Origin: Chromatiales bacterium
Lineage (GTDB): Bacteria > Pseudomonadota > Gammaproteobacteria > Steroidobacterales > GCA-2729495
NCBI GenBank assembly: GCA_002729495.1
Contig: PBYE01000040.1
Coordinates: forward strand, 1 to 44,388
Reading direction: 5' to 3'
DNA: 44,388 nt
In this document: in pieces, positions 18,532-27,273 of the stretch
Layout: each line of letters begins with the position of its first letter
Numbering within the stretch: the stretch's first letter is position 1
Made by a program: the position numbers and the translations under genes
Notes under the pieces: model-generated
Databases searched by the model: none
The model's input: the letters and a program-made list of their open reading frames with translations, nothing else
What the model was told of the DNA's origin: nothing

Positions 18532-19247
18532 TCGGGCGCCGAAAGATGCATCAGGTAATTCACATCGACATCGTCACTTAGCGCAAAGTCACCACTGAAA
18601 GGTGAATACGTCATTCCGCACAGGTGCCGGAAGTGCAAACCGGCCTGCAAACTCCAGCGGCGCAATTCCGAGGGCTTAATAAAGCGTGCATATTCGTGCG
18701 TGCTCCTGGGCAGCATGCCCAGGACATACTCCGCGCCGACTATCGCCATCAAAAATGATTTTGGATTCCGGTTGATGGTTGATAAAAATATATTGCCGCC
18801 GGGCTTAACGAGTTGCCGGCACGCGGCGACCAGGCTGGCCGGATCCGGCACGTGCTCGAGTACTTCCATGCATGTCACCGTGTCATACAGGCCGGCTTCA
18901 TCCAGTGCCAGTTGTTCTGCCGAGCTTTCAAGATAGCGTATTCCCTCAAGGCCCGAGATTTCCTGGTGCATGCGAGCCACGGTCAGCGGTCCCCCGGCCA
19001 TATCAATTCCTGTTACGTCTGCGCCAAGTTGGGCCAGGCCTTCGGTCAGAAGCCCGCCGCCGCACCCAATATCCAGGCAGCGGCTGCCAGCAATAACCGC
19101 ACGTTCGGCAACATAGCCGATACGTACCGGGTTCAGCCGGTGGAGTGGTTTGAACTCACCTTCCGGGTCCCACCAGCGGCTCGCGAGCTTATCGAACTTG
19201 CGGACTTCCAGGGGGTCAACATTGTCGCCGGCATTAATCATCGTCAT
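18528..19247 (-). CDS. ubiG: Ubiquinone biosynthesis O-methyltransferase UbiG
   Basis: SAM-dependent enzyme performing both O-methylations of ubiquinone synthesis, acting at the membrane face. The 239 residues show the family start NVDPLEVRKFDKLASRWWDP and the SAM-binding motif CLDIGCGGGLLTEGLA (57-72). GIDMA, CMEVLEHVPDP and NPKSFLMAIVGAEYVLGMLP, typical of UbiG rather than UbiE, follow. It overlaps both neighbours by 4 bases, so the MTA deaminase, ubiG and phosphatase genes are tightly coupled. A start two codons in (Met3) is possible. Confidence 0.96.
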   Translation of the reverse strand: MTMINAGDNVDPLEVRKFDKLASRWWDPEGEFKPLHRLNPVRIGYVAERAVIAGSRCLDIGCGGGLLTEGLAQLGADVTGIDMAGGPLTVARMHQEISGLEGIRYLESSAEQLALDEAGLYDTVTCMEVLEHVPDPASLVAACRQLVKPGGNIFLSTINRNPKSFLMAIVGAEYVLGMLPRSTHEYARFIKPSELRRWSLQAGLHFRHLCGMTYSPFSGDFALSDDVDVNYLMHLSAPE

Positions 19248-20569
19248 GCGCTTGCTTCGGCATGTATTTTACTAAGCCAGCCAGCCGTGCGTGCCAGTAC
19301 TTCCTGTTCGTCGGCGGTCTGGAATTCGCCCTCGCTAAGCAGTTGCCGCCCGGCAACCCAGACATCTGAAACCTGGTCGCGGGTCGCGCTGTACACGACC
19401 GTCGATAATGCGTTGTGTACCGGCTGGCAGGCGAGCGATGCCAGGTTGATGCAAATCATGTCGGCCGCTTTGCCGGGAAGTAAAGAGCCCGTTTCATTTT
19501 CCATCCCAAGCGCCCTGGCACCATTCAGCGTGGCCACGGTTAGCGCTTCGGCGGCATTCAGCGCTGCGGCATTGCCCGACTGGGCCTTGGCAAGGAGGGC
19601 AGCCGAGCGCATCTCGCCGAGCATATCGAGATCGTTGTTGCTGGCGGTGCCATCCGTGCCCAGCGCAACATTAACCCCCGCCTGCATCAGCTCCGCAACA
19701 GGGCAGAAGCCACTGGCGAGTTTCATGTTGGACTCGGGGCAGTGCACGACATGCACGCCTCGTTCGGCGAGCAATGCAATTTCATCGGTGTTGAGCTCAG
19801 TCATATGCACGGCGTTCAGTAACGGATTGAGCATACCGAGTTTATCCAGCCGTTCGAGCGGACGGAAACCGGTTGCCTTTACAGACTGCTGCACTTCGTC
19901 TGCAGTTTCATGCAGGTGAATCTGGATCGGGACATCCAGCTGGTTTGCCAGCGTACTGATCCGTTGCAGAGGCTCGTCACTTACGGTGTACGGCGCATGG
20001 GGTCCGAACGATAGTTTGACGAGCGGGTGATCGCGATAGCGATCGTGTACCTCGAGCCCGCGGTTAATGTACTCGTCTGCCTCGGTCGCCCAGGCCGTGG
20101 GCGCTTCGATCACGATCATGCTCACGACCGCGCGTATACCGCGTTCGGCGGCGACAGCACAAATCTCATCCGGGAACAGGTACATGTCGTGAAAACAGGT
20201 CGTGCCGCTGCGAATCATTTCGAGTATCGCGAGATCGGCACCATCACGTACAAATTCGCTGTTGGCCCAACGTGCCTCGGCCGGCCAGATATATTCGCTG
20301 AGCCATTGCTCCAGTGGCAGGTCGTCGGCATAGCCGCGCAGCAGGGTCATGGGACCGTGCGTATGCGCGTTAACGAAACCCGGCAGCAACACGTGCTCCG
20401 GGCGCTCCAGCCATTCGGCTTCCGGCCAGGTTTCTGCAGCACCGGCGCGTTCCTGAATCGCGACGATGCGTCCCGAGCCGATTACTGCGACATGGCCAGT
20501 CAGAATCGCACCCGCCGGTTCGACAGGAATTATCCAGCGGGGTGCAACAATAAAATCTGCCTCGGGCAT
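19244..20569 (-). CDS. mtaD: 5'-methylthioadenosine/S-adenosylhomocysteine deaminase (TRZ/ATZ amidohydrolase)
   Basis: A 441-residue metal-dependent amidohydrolase that removes the amino group of methylthioadenosine (and possibly S-adenosylhomocysteine) to form the inosine analogue. The (beta/alpha)8 signature is visible: GFVNAHTHGP with His69 and His71, His218 and Glu221 in IHLHET, His255, and Asp306 in GTDGTASNND. The start at 20567-20569 (MPEADFIVAPRWIIPVEP) is the conserved one. The equivalent gene next to ubiG in Pseudomonas encodes an MTA deaminase, so context and sequence agree. Both MTA and SAH are by-products of SAM use, including by UbiG. It is divergent from gyrA. Confidence 0.9.
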   Translation of the reverse strand: MPEADFIVAPRWIIPVEPAGAILTGHVAVIGSGRIVAIQERAGAAETWPEAEWLERPEHVLLPGFVNAHTHGPMTLLRGYADDLPLEQWLSEYIWPAEARWANSEFVRDGADLAILEMIRSGTTCFHDMYLFPDEICAVAAERGIRAVVSMIVIEAPTAWATEADEYINRGLEVHDRYRDHPLVKLSFGPHAPYTVSDEPLQRISTLANQLDVPIQIHLHETADEVQQSVKATGFRPLERLDKLGMLNPLLNAVHMTELNTDEIALLAERGVHVVHCPESNMKLASGFCPVAELMQAGVNVALGTDGTASNNDLDMLGEMRSAALLAKAQSGNAAALNAAEALTVATLNGARALGMENETGSLLPGKAADMICINLASLACQPVHNALSTVVYSATRDQVSDVWVAGRQLLSEGEFQTADEQEVLARTAGWLSKIHAEASA

Positions 20570-20865
20570 TCTCGGGTTCCGGTTTCTTATGCAGCGGGAT
20601 AATGCCTGAAGCGACGTCAGCGTGAAACAAGCATGCTTTCCACGGGCCGTTTTCAGGCACCCGGAAGGGGGATTTAGCATAGGCTCAGATGCCTCCCTGT
20701 GTTAATATTTGACCCCTGATCGGCGCATTATTAAGAGGCCCCCAACAGACGTTGAATAGTCCCGGGATTTGCCGTTAAACACGCATTAAAAATGCATGTA
20801 TGGCCCGGGGTTTATGCCGGTCTGGCTAATCAAATCCACCCCAAAGGAACAGTCGACCACCACCG
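20570..20865. other. Divergent regulatory region between mtaD and gyrA
   Basis: Nearly 300 bases without a gene, which must hold the promoters of both flanking units. The best gyrA candidate is TTGAAT (20752-20757), 17 bases, TTAAAC (20775-20780), which is weak. A second possibility, TTGACC (20709-20714) with TATTAA (20729-20734), has a short 14-base spacer. I see no RNA gene or coding frame. Confidence 0.4.
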
Positions 20866-23448
20866 ATGACTGAAGTGGCGCAGAAAATATTGTCTGTCAA
20901 TCTCGAAGACGAGATGCGGCAGTCTTATCTCGATTACGCGATGAGCGTAATCGTAGGCCGCGCCCTGCCCGATGTTCGCGATGGCCTGAAACCCGTTCAC
21001 CGCCGTGTTTTGTATGCGATGCGTGAGCTGGGTAACGACTACAACAAGGCCTACAAGAAATCTGCCCGGGTCGTGGGTGACGTGATCGGTAAATACCATC
21101 CGCACGGCGATTCGGCCGTGTACGACACGATCGTGCGAATGGCGCAACCGTTTTCGCTGCGCTACCTGCTGGTTGACGGGCAGGGCAACTTTGGCTCGGT
21201 AGACGGCGACGCACCGGCCGCCATGCGTTACACCGAAGTGCGTATGACCCGACTTGCCAACGAACTGCTGGCGGACATCGATAAAGAAACGGTCGACTTT
21301 GCCGAGAATTACGACGGTTCGGAATCTGAACCCACCGTTTTGCCTACGCGTGTTCCGAACCTGCTCATCAATGGTTCGTCGGGTATTGCCGTTGGCATGG
21401 CAACCAATATTCCGCCGCACAACATGGGTGAGATTATCGATGCCACGGTCGCACTCCTCGACAACCCCGATGTGTCCGTCGCCGAGCTGATGGAGATTGT
21501 CCCGGGCCCCGATTTCCCTACTGCCGGCATTATTAATGGCGCCCAGGGCATCTATTCCGCCTATACCACCGGCCGCGGCCGGGTACACATGCGGGCCCGG
21601 CACCGGGTCGAACAGGTCGATGCCAGGGGCAAGGAAGCCATCATCCTGACCGAGTTGCCGTACCAGGTGAACAAGGCGCGGCTCATCGAAAAGATTGCCG
21701 AGCTGGTGCGCGACAAGAAGATCGACGGTATTACCGAACTGCGTGACGAGTCAGACAAGGACGGCTTGCGCGTGGTCATCGAATTACGCCGCGACCAGAT
21801 GACCGATGTGGTGCTGAATAACCTCTACAAACAAACACCGATGGAAACGGTGTTTGGCATCAACATGGTGGCGCTGAGGGGCGGCCAACCCCGCCTGCTG
21901 GCCCTCAAGGAAATGCTCGACGCCTTTTTGCGGCATCGGCGTGAGGTTGTCACAAGACGCACGGTCTTTGATTTGCGCAAGGCCCGCGAACGGGGCCATG
22001 TGCTCGAAGGCCAGGCCGTTGCGCTGGCGAACATCGATCCGGTTATCGCACTCATCAAGAAATCCGAAACCCCCGCCGTCGCCAAGGAAGCGCTGATCAA
22101 GGCGACCTGGGAGCCCGGTGATGTGACCGAGATGCTCGACAGGGCGGGCGATATCAGCACACGACCGGATGATCTCGTGGGCGACTACGGGCTGGGTAAG
22201 AAGGGGTACCGGCTGTCACCCGACCAGGCGCAGGCAATACTGGACCTGCGCCTGCACCGCCTGACCGGCCTTGAGCGAGAGAAAATAGTTAATGAATACA
22301 AAGATATATTAGATAAGATTAAGGCTCTTACTGAGATATTGCAGAACCCCGACAAGCTGGTGGAGGTAATCCGCGAGGAACTTCAGGAAATCCGTGAGAG
22401 CTATGCGGACGGACGGCGCACCGAGATTGTCGAGGATCACTCGAACGTCACGATAGAGGACCTGATTCCCGAAGAGGACCTGGTTGTCACGCTGTCGCAC
22501 GGTGGTTACGCAAAAGCACAGGGGCTGGATACCTACCAGGCCCAGAAGCGCGGCGGCCGGGGCCGGTCGGCCGCCAAGGTCAAAGACGAAGATTTCATTG
22601 ACAAGCTGTTCGTTGCGAACAGCCACGATACGCTGCTGTGTTTCTCCAGTCGTGGCAAGGTTTACTGGCTCAAGGTTTACCAGGTTCCGCGTGCCAGCAG
22701 GCATGCCCGCGGCAAGCCAATCATCAACCTGCTGCCGCTCGAAGAAAACGAACGCATCAACGCCGTACTGCCGGTAAACCAATACAACCCCGACCAGTAT
22801 GTGTTCATGGCGACGAGCAAGGGGCGCGTTAAGAAGACCTCGCTGGAGGCATTTTCAAGGCCGCGCACAAACGGGATTATTGCCGTGGATCTGCGTGACG
22901 GCGACAAGCTGGTCGATGTCGCGCTGACTGATGGCAGCACCGACATTATGCTGGGCGCCAGCTCCGGCAAGGCCATTCGCTTCAATGAGAAGGATGTTCG
23001 TGAAATGGGCCGGGGTGCGGCCGGTGTACGTGGCATCAACCTGGAAGCGGATCACGAGGTCATTTCGCTGATTACCGTGGGCGAAGGCGACATCCTGACA
23101 GCCACGGCAAATGGGTATGGCAAGCGCACCCGGGTAGAAGAGTTCTCGCCACAGGGGCGTGGCGGCAAAGGTGTGATCGCGATCCAGACCAGTAACCGCA
23201 ATGGTAACCTCGTCGGCGCTATCCAGGTCTCCGACGACGACGAGGTTATGCTGATCAGTTCTTCAGGCACACTGGTGCGTACCGGTGTCGCCGATATTTC
23301 AACGCAGGGACGCAATACCCAGGGAGTAACGCTTATCCGCGTCACAGAAGGCGACCGCCTGGTCGGCCTTGACCGGATAGAGCAGATTCAGGACGTATCA
23401 GCGGACGCAATCGGCGTAGAGGCGGAGCAAGAAGCCCAGGAAGAATAA
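20866..23448 (+). CDS. gyrA: DNA gyrase subunit A
   Basis: The cleavage-religation subunit of gyrase, which with GyrB introduces negative supercoils. The 860-residue product has the winged-helix/tower core with catalytic Tyr122 in AAMRYTE. The quinolone-resistance region is wild type, with Ser83 and Asp87 in [11 protein letters not shown], so no classical fluoroquinolone resistance change is present. The GyrA-box QKRGGRG lies at 560-566, the DNA-wrapping motif that distinguishes GyrA from ParC, and a six-bladed C-terminal domain follows with an acidic tail. serC starts 83 bases downstream and is probably a separate or read-through unit. Confidence 0.99.
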   Translation: MTEVAQKILSVNLEDEMRQSYLDYAMSVIVGRALPDVRDGLKPVHRRVLYAMRELGNDYNKAYKKSARVVGDVIGKYHPHGDSAVYDTIVRMAQPFSLRYLLVDGQGNFGSVDGDAPAAMRYTEVRMTRLANELLADIDKETVDFAENYDGSESEPTVLPTRVPNLLINGSSGIAVGMATNIPPHNMGEIIDATVALLDNPDVSVAELMEIVPGPDFPTAGIINGAQGIYSAYTTGRGRVHMRARHRVEQVDARGKEAIILTELPYQVNKARLIEKIAELVRDKKIDGITELRDESDKDGLRVVIELRRDQMTDVVLNNLYKQTPMETVFGINMVALRGGQPRLLALKEMLDAFLRHRREVVTRRTVFDLRKARERGHVLEGQAVALANIDPVIALIKKSETPAVAKEALIKATWEPGDVTEMLDRAGDISTRPDDLVGDYGLGKKGYRLSPDQAQAILDLRLHRLTGLEREKIVNEYKDILDKIKALTEILQNPDKLVEVIREELQEIRESYADGRRTEIVEDHSNVTIEDLIPEEDLVVTLSHGGYAKAQGLDTYQAQKRGGRGRSAAKVKDEDFIDKLFVANSHDTLLCFSSRGKVYWLKVYQVPRASRHARGKPIINLLPLEENERINAVLPVNQYNPDQYVFMATSKGRVKKTSLEAFSRPRTNGIIAVDLRDGDKLVDVALTDGSTDIMLGASSGKAIRFNEKDVREMGRGAAGVRGINLEADHEVISLITVGEGDILTATANGYGKRTRVEEFSPQGRGGKGVIAIQTSNRNGNLVGAIQVSDDDEVMLISSSGTLVRTGVADISTQGRNTQGVTLIRVTEGDRLVGLDRIEQIQDVSADAIGVEAEQEAQEE

Positions 23449-23531
23449 CCAGGAATCTTTTGAAACCGGAACGATAACCAACGCTGCTTTATCGTCGGCG
23501 TTGCGAAACGACACACTTAACAGGAACAGTA

Positions 23532-24611
23532 ATGGCACGGGTATTTAACTTTAGTGCGGGGCCTGCAGCATTGCCGCTGGAGGTCCTGGAAGAAGCCAGG
23601 GAAAGCCTGACGGACTGGCAGGGCAGCGGCATGGGCCTGATGGAAATCAGTCATCGCAGCAAGGCGTTCGTCAGTGTGGCCGAGCAGGCTGAGGCGGATA
23701 TCCGCGAACTTTTGAATATTTCCGATGACTATGCCGTGCTCTTTCTGCAGGGCGGGGCGACCCAGCAGTTTGCGCTGATCCCGCTGAACCTGTCTGACGA
23801 AGGTCAGATAGTGGATCAGCTGGTAACCGGAAGCTGGTCTAAAAAAGCGCTCAAGGAGGGCAAGAGCGCTCGCAATGTGAATATCGTGGCCGATGGTGCC
23901 GACCTTAACTACGCAGACGTTCCGGCACGTGACAGCTGGAGGCTGACGCCGGATGCTGCCTACTTTCACTATTGCTCTAACGAAACTATTGGCGGCGTCG
24001 AGATTCACGAGGCGCCGGATGTGGGCGACGTTCCGCTGGTTACCGACATGTCTTCGACGATTCTGTCGCGGCCAATCGATGTCAGCCGCTTCGGGCTGAT
24101 CTACGCGGGCGCACAGAAAAATATAGGCCCTTCGGGGCTGACCATTGTGATCGTCCGCAAAGACCTGGTCGAACGTGGCCGGCCCGCGTCGGATATTCTG
24201 AATTATGCGGCCCACGCGGAAGGCGGCTCGATGATGAACACGCCGCCCACCTTCGCCTGGTACGTGGCAGGGCTGGTATTCGCCTGGGTCAAAAAGCAGG
24301 GGGGCCTGCAGGCCATGGCAGAGTTGAATAAGGCCAAGGCCGATAAGTTATACGCGGCGGTAGATGGCTCCGACTTTTACGCAAATCCGGTTGCCCCCGC
24401 CTGTCGCTCGTGGATGAACATCCCGTTCACGCTGGCCAAGCCTGAACTTGACGGCGATTTCCTTGCGCAGGCCGATGCAGCCGGGCTGACGAACCTCAAG
24501 GGGCATCGATCTGTCGGTGGTATGCGCGCAAGCATTTATAATGCCGTATCGATAGATGCTATCGACACGCTGGTTTCGTTCATGGAAGAATTTGAACGCA
24601 GCAACGCTTAA
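23532..24611 (+). CDS. serC: Phosphoserine aminotransferase
   Basis: PLP enzyme converting 3-phosphohydroxypyruvate plus glutamate to phosphoserine, and active on the analogous vitamin B6 precursor. The 359 residues open with RVFNFSAGPAALPLEVLEEA, the family signature. GGATQQFALIPLNL follows. The PLP lysine is Lys196 in AGAQKNIGPSGLTIV. MNTPPTFAWYVAGLVF and GGMRASIYNA complete the match. An AGGAAC stretch lies before the ATG. serA, the preceding enzyme in the pathway, lies 44 bases downstream, giving an uncommon but sensible serC-serA pair. Confidence 0.98.
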   Translation: MARVFNFSAGPAALPLEVLEEARESLTDWQGSGMGLMEISHRSKAFVSVAEQAEADIRELLNISDDYAVLFLQGGATQQFALIPLNLSDEGQIVDQLVTGSWSKKALKEGKSARNVNIVADGADLNYADVPARDSWRLTPDAAYFHYCSNETIGGVEIHEAPDVGDVPLVTDMSSTILSRPIDVSRFGLIYAGAQKNIGPSGLTIVIVRKDLVERGRPASDILNYAAHAEGGSMMNTPPTFAWYVAGLVFAWVKKQGGLQAMAELNKAKADKLYAAVDGSDFYANPVAPACRSWMNIPFTLAKPELDGDFLAQADAAGLTNLKGHRSVGGMRASIYNAVSIDAIDTLVSFMEEFERSNA

Positions 24612-24655
24612 GTTGGCGAGAGCCCTGCCTAAAATGGATAACGCTGGTTTTAACG

Positions 24656-25831
24656 ATGTACAACATACTTACACTTAATAATATTTCCGAGGAAGGGCTG
24701 AAACGACTACCCACCGACAAGTACGCCGTCGCGGATAATGCAGGTGATCCCGCCGGCATACTGGTGCGCTCCTGCAAGATGCACGACATGGAACTCGGGG
24801 CAAGCCTTGAAGCCGTGGCAAGGGCGGGCGCGGGCGTCAACAACATTCCGATAGACAAGCTATCGGCCCGCGGCGTGCCGGTATTTAATGCGCCGGGTGC
24901 CAATGCCAACGCGGTAAAGGAATTGGTGATAGGCGGCATGTTACTGGCAGCCCGGAACCTGGCGCACGCATGGAGCTACACGCAGACGCTTGAAGGCGAA
25001 GGCGATGCGTTAGCCAAAGCCGTCGAGGCGGGCAAGAAAAAGTTTGTCGGTTACGAATTGCCGGGCCGCACGCTTGGTGTTGTGGGACTCGGCGCGATTG
25101 GAGTTCGGGTTGCGAATGCCGCGCTGGACCTCGGTATGAATGTTATTGGCTTCGACGCGATGATCAGCGTCGAACGCGCCTGGGAACTGCACTCGGGTGT
25201 GCAGCAGGCTCGCAGCCTCGAAGACCTGCTGACGCGCTCCGACATGGTGACGCTGCATGTACCGCTGCTGGATGCGACACGCGGCCTCATCAGCAAAGAA
25301 GGTATTGCACGCATGCCGGTCGGTGCCGTAATTCTCAATTTCGCCCGTGACCCTATCGTGGACGAGGCGGCCGTGCTCGAGAGCCTTGATGCGGGGCACC
25401 TGGGTTGCTATGTCACCGATTTCCCGACGCGGCAGCTTATTGACAATGACAAGGTCATTACACTGCCGCACCTGGGCGCGTCGACGGCTGAAGCCGAAAT
25501 CAACTGCGCGATCATGGTTGCCGACAACATGCGGAACTATCTCGAGAACGGCAATGTTCGTTATTCAGTAAATTTTCCAGAGGCGGATTTGCCGCGCACG
25601 AATGCGCACCGGCTTACGGTGGCGAATGAAAATGTGCCGAACATGGTGGGGCAGGTTTCCACCTTCCTTGCAGATGCCGGACTGAATATCGAGGACCTGC
25701 TCAATAAATCCCGCGGTGAACTGGCTTACACCATCGTTGACCTTGACGGTCCCGTATCCGATGACATGATCGGGCAGATCGCAGGTATCGAAGGCGTTCT
25801 TAAGGTCCGTAACCTCGGTCAACCCGTCTAG
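24656..25831 (+). CDS. serA: D-3-phosphoglycerate dehydrogenase with ACT domain
   Basis: First step of serine synthesis: NAD-dependent oxidation of 3-phosphoglycerate. The 391 residues comprise a split substrate domain, a Rossmann domain with GVVGLGAIGVRVANAALDLG (about 139-158), and a C-terminal ACT domain (about 315-391) expected to bind serine for feedback control. The catalytic Arg231 (NFARDP) and His272 (LPHLGAST) are present. The usual Glu of the triad, found in the DVFxxEP-type loop of E. coli and human enzymes, is not evident. The loop reads TDFPTRQLIDND, with Arg259 at the matching place. Some members of this short-loop subgroup may also vary there. Its place next to serC supports the function. 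Confidence 0.92.
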   Translation: MYNILTLNNISEEGLKRLPTDKYAVADNAGDPAGILVRSCKMHDMELGASLEAVARAGAGVNNIPIDKLSARGVPVFNAPGANANAVKELVIGGMLLAARNLAHAWSYTQTLEGEGDALAKAVEAGKKKFVGYELPGRTLGVVGLGAIGVRVANAALDLGMNVIGFDAMISVERAWELHSGVQQARSLEDLLTRSDMVTLHVPLLDATRGLISKEGIARMPVGAVILNFARDPIVDEAAVLESLDAGHLGCYVTDFPTRQLIDNDKVITLPHLGASTAEAEINCAIMVADNMRNYLENGNVRYSVNFPEADLPRTNAHRLTVANENVPNMVGQVSTFLADAGLNIEDLLNKSRGELAYTIVDLDGPVSDDMIGQIAGIEGVLKVRNLGQPV

Positions 25832-25834
25832 CCA

Positions 25835-25893
25835 GGATACTTCTTTCGCAACCGGCAAAGAGTGAAAGAAGGGTGGGTTCGCGCCTAAAGGCG
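25835..25893. repeat. 59-bp duplicated element, copy 1
   Basis: Identical over 59 bases to 26014-26072. Each copy contains the stem CTTCTTTC / GAAAGAAG (25840-25847 and 25864-25871, 16-base loop) and ends in an inverted-orientation REP core. It lies just after the serA stop; no T-run follows, so it is not a classical terminator. Confidence 0.9.
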
Positions 25894-25903
25894 ACTCCTG
25901 CAG
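25878..25903 (-). repeat. REP-like element, degenerate, minus orientation
   Basis: Read on the minus strand it is CTGCAGGAGTCGCC-ttta-GGCGCGAA, a slightly damaged version of the GTAGGAGCG...CGCGAA palindrome seen intact at 26057-26079. Confidence 0.7.
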
Positions 25904-25934
25904 CAGATTTTGTTTACACAGCCCGAATACACCT

Positions 25935-25957
25935 GTAGGAGCGGCTTTAGCCGCGAA
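25935..25957 (+). repeat. REP element, plus orientation
   Basis: A GTAG-headed palindrome beginning GTAGGAGCGGCTTTAGCC and ending GCGAA, with stem GCGGC-ttta-GCCGC at 25941-25954. This is the form of REP sequence associated with RAYT transposases in pseudomonads and relatives. No RAYT gene is in the window. Confidence 0.8.
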
Positions 25958-26013
25958 CCTGCAACACGTGAGCGCAGTGCTTGTTGCCGAGGCTATAGAT
26001 GCGGGCCCAACTT

Positions 26014-26072
26014 GGATACTTCTTTCGCAACCGGCAAAGAGTGAAAGAAGGGTGGGTTCGCGCCTAAAGGCG
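26014..26072. repeat. 59-bp duplicated element, copy 2
   Basis: A perfect copy of 25835-25893, in the same orientation and 179 bases downstream. The intervening stretch carries the plus-oriented REP, so the three REPs form a BIME-like cluster between serA and pheA. Confidence 0.9.
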
Positions 26073-26079
26073 CTCCTAC
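26057..26079 (-). repeat. REP element, minus orientation
   Basis: On the minus strand GTAGGAGCGCC-ttta-GGCGCGAA. It is intact and opposite to the REP at 25935-25957. It ends 60 bases before the pheA start codon. Confidence 0.8.
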
Positions 26080-26102
26080 AAGCGGCGGACCGCAAGCCTA
26101 AA

Positions 26103-26131
26103 TAGTCACTCGGTGGTCCTTCGACTACAAT
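26103..26131 (+). promoter_or_regulatory. Candidate promoter immediately before pheA
   Basis: TAGTCA (26103-26108), 17 bases, TACAAT (26126-26131). The -10 ends 8 bases before the pheA ATG, so the leader would be 0-2 bases. It would give pheA its own start after the REP cluster. Confidence 0.45.
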
Positions 26132-26139
26132 GCGGCGCC

Positions 26140-27255
26140 ATGGTTGAGAAAGACAGCAAACAGGCAGCCGAGGATCTGGTGTTGATACGGCAAAAGATTG
26201 ATGCCGTCGACAAGCAGATCCAGGAGCTGATTAACGAGCGGGCGCGCTATGCCAAGCAGATTGGCGAAGCCAAGATGGAAGGCAACGGCGACAGCCCCGT
26301 GGATTTCTATCGTCCGGAGCGCGAGGCGCAGATTCTGCGCGGCGTGGTGGGCCGTAATGACGGCCCGCTAAAGGACGAAGAAATCATGCGCCTGTTTCGC
26401 GAGATCATGTCGGTTTGCCTCGCGCACGAGGAACCGGTCAAGGTCGGGTATCTCGGCCCCGAGGGCACGTTCACCCAGTCGGCCGTGCAGAAACACTTCG
26501 GCCTCTCGGTACGGCTATTGCCGCTCACGACAATCGAGGAGGTGTTCCGAGAGGTTGAATCGGGAACCGCCGATTTCGGCGTGGTGCCGATCGAGAACAC
26601 CACCGAGGGCACCGTCAATCATACGCTGGACATATTCATGAACTCACCACTCAACATTTGCGGTGAAGTGGAACTGCGGATTCGGCAGCATTTGCTGTGC
26701 GCAATGGACAGCCTGGAGAAAGTTGACCGCGTTTGTGCACATCCGCAGTCGCTGGCGCAGTGTCGTGCATGGTTGCGCGAGTTTTTGCCGGGAGCCGAGC
26801 AGATTCCCGTCAGCAGCAATGCCGAGGGGGCAAGGCGTGCAAGTGAAGAACCGGGTACCGCTGCAATTGCCGGCGACGCGGCTGCGGATGTGTACAACCT
26901 TGCAATCCTCGTCGGTGATATAGAGGATCGCCCGGACAACACAACCCGCTTCATGGTCATCGGGCGGACCCAGTTCCCGCCGAGCGGTGACGATCGCACC
27001 AGTCTTTTGGTGTCGACGGTACATACTGAAGATGCAGGCGCCCTGCAGAATCTGTTGCAGCCGCTGGCAGAGGACAATATCAACATGACGCGGATAGAAT
27101 CGCGGCCGTCCCACCAGCGGAAATGGCATTACGTCTTCTTCATCGATATTGACGGCCATGCCGAAGAGGAACACATTGCACGAGCCCTGTCGCACCTTGA
27201 GAAGGGCGCCCAGCTTTTCCGTGTGCTTGGTTCGTACCCAAAAGCAGTAATCTAG
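26140..27255 (+). CDS. pheA: Bifunctional chorismate mutase/prephenate dehydratase
   Basis: Converts chorismate to prephenate and prephenate to phenylpyruvate. The 371 residues hold an AroQ helical mutase (about 12-95, LVLIRQKIDAVDKQIQELIN), a dehydratase domain starting VKVGYLGPEGTFTQSAV (near 98) with the catalytic DNTTRFMVI, and an ACT domain with IESRPS for phenylalanine feedback. The ATG at 26140 gives MVEKDSKQ. A GTG 9 codons earlier is in frame but overlaps the likely promoter. It is preceded by a cluster of REP elements and followed by hisC after 18 bases. Confidence 0.97.
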   Translation: MVEKDSKQAAEDLVLIRQKIDAVDKQIQELINERARYAKQIGEAKMEGNGDSPVDFYRPEREAQILRGVVGRNDGPLKDEEIMRLFREIMSVCLAHEEPVKVGYLGPEGTFTQSAVQKHFGLSVRLLPLTTIEEVFREVESGTADFGVVPIENTTEGTVNHTLDIFMNSPLNICGEVELRIRQHLLCAMDSLEKVDRVCAHPQSLAQCRAWLREFLPGAEQIPVSSNAEGARRASEEPGTAAIAGDAAADVYNLAILVGDIEDRPDNTTRFMVIGRTQFPPSGDDRTSLLVSTVHTEDAGALQNLLQPLAEDNINMTRIESRPSHQRKWHYVFFIDIDGHAEEEHIARALSHLEKGAQLFRVLGSYPKAVI

Positions 27256-27273
27256 ACAGCATCATTCCTCCTG

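Noticed and set aside
21103-21130. Possible quinolone-resistance change in GyrA
   Set aside because: Ser83 and Asp87 are both the susceptible residues.
25565-26095. Minus-strand frame of 176 residues across the serA end and the REP cluster
   Set aside because: Its middle is translated REP and 59-bp repeat sequence, a common source of false genes, and its start lies in no regulatory context.
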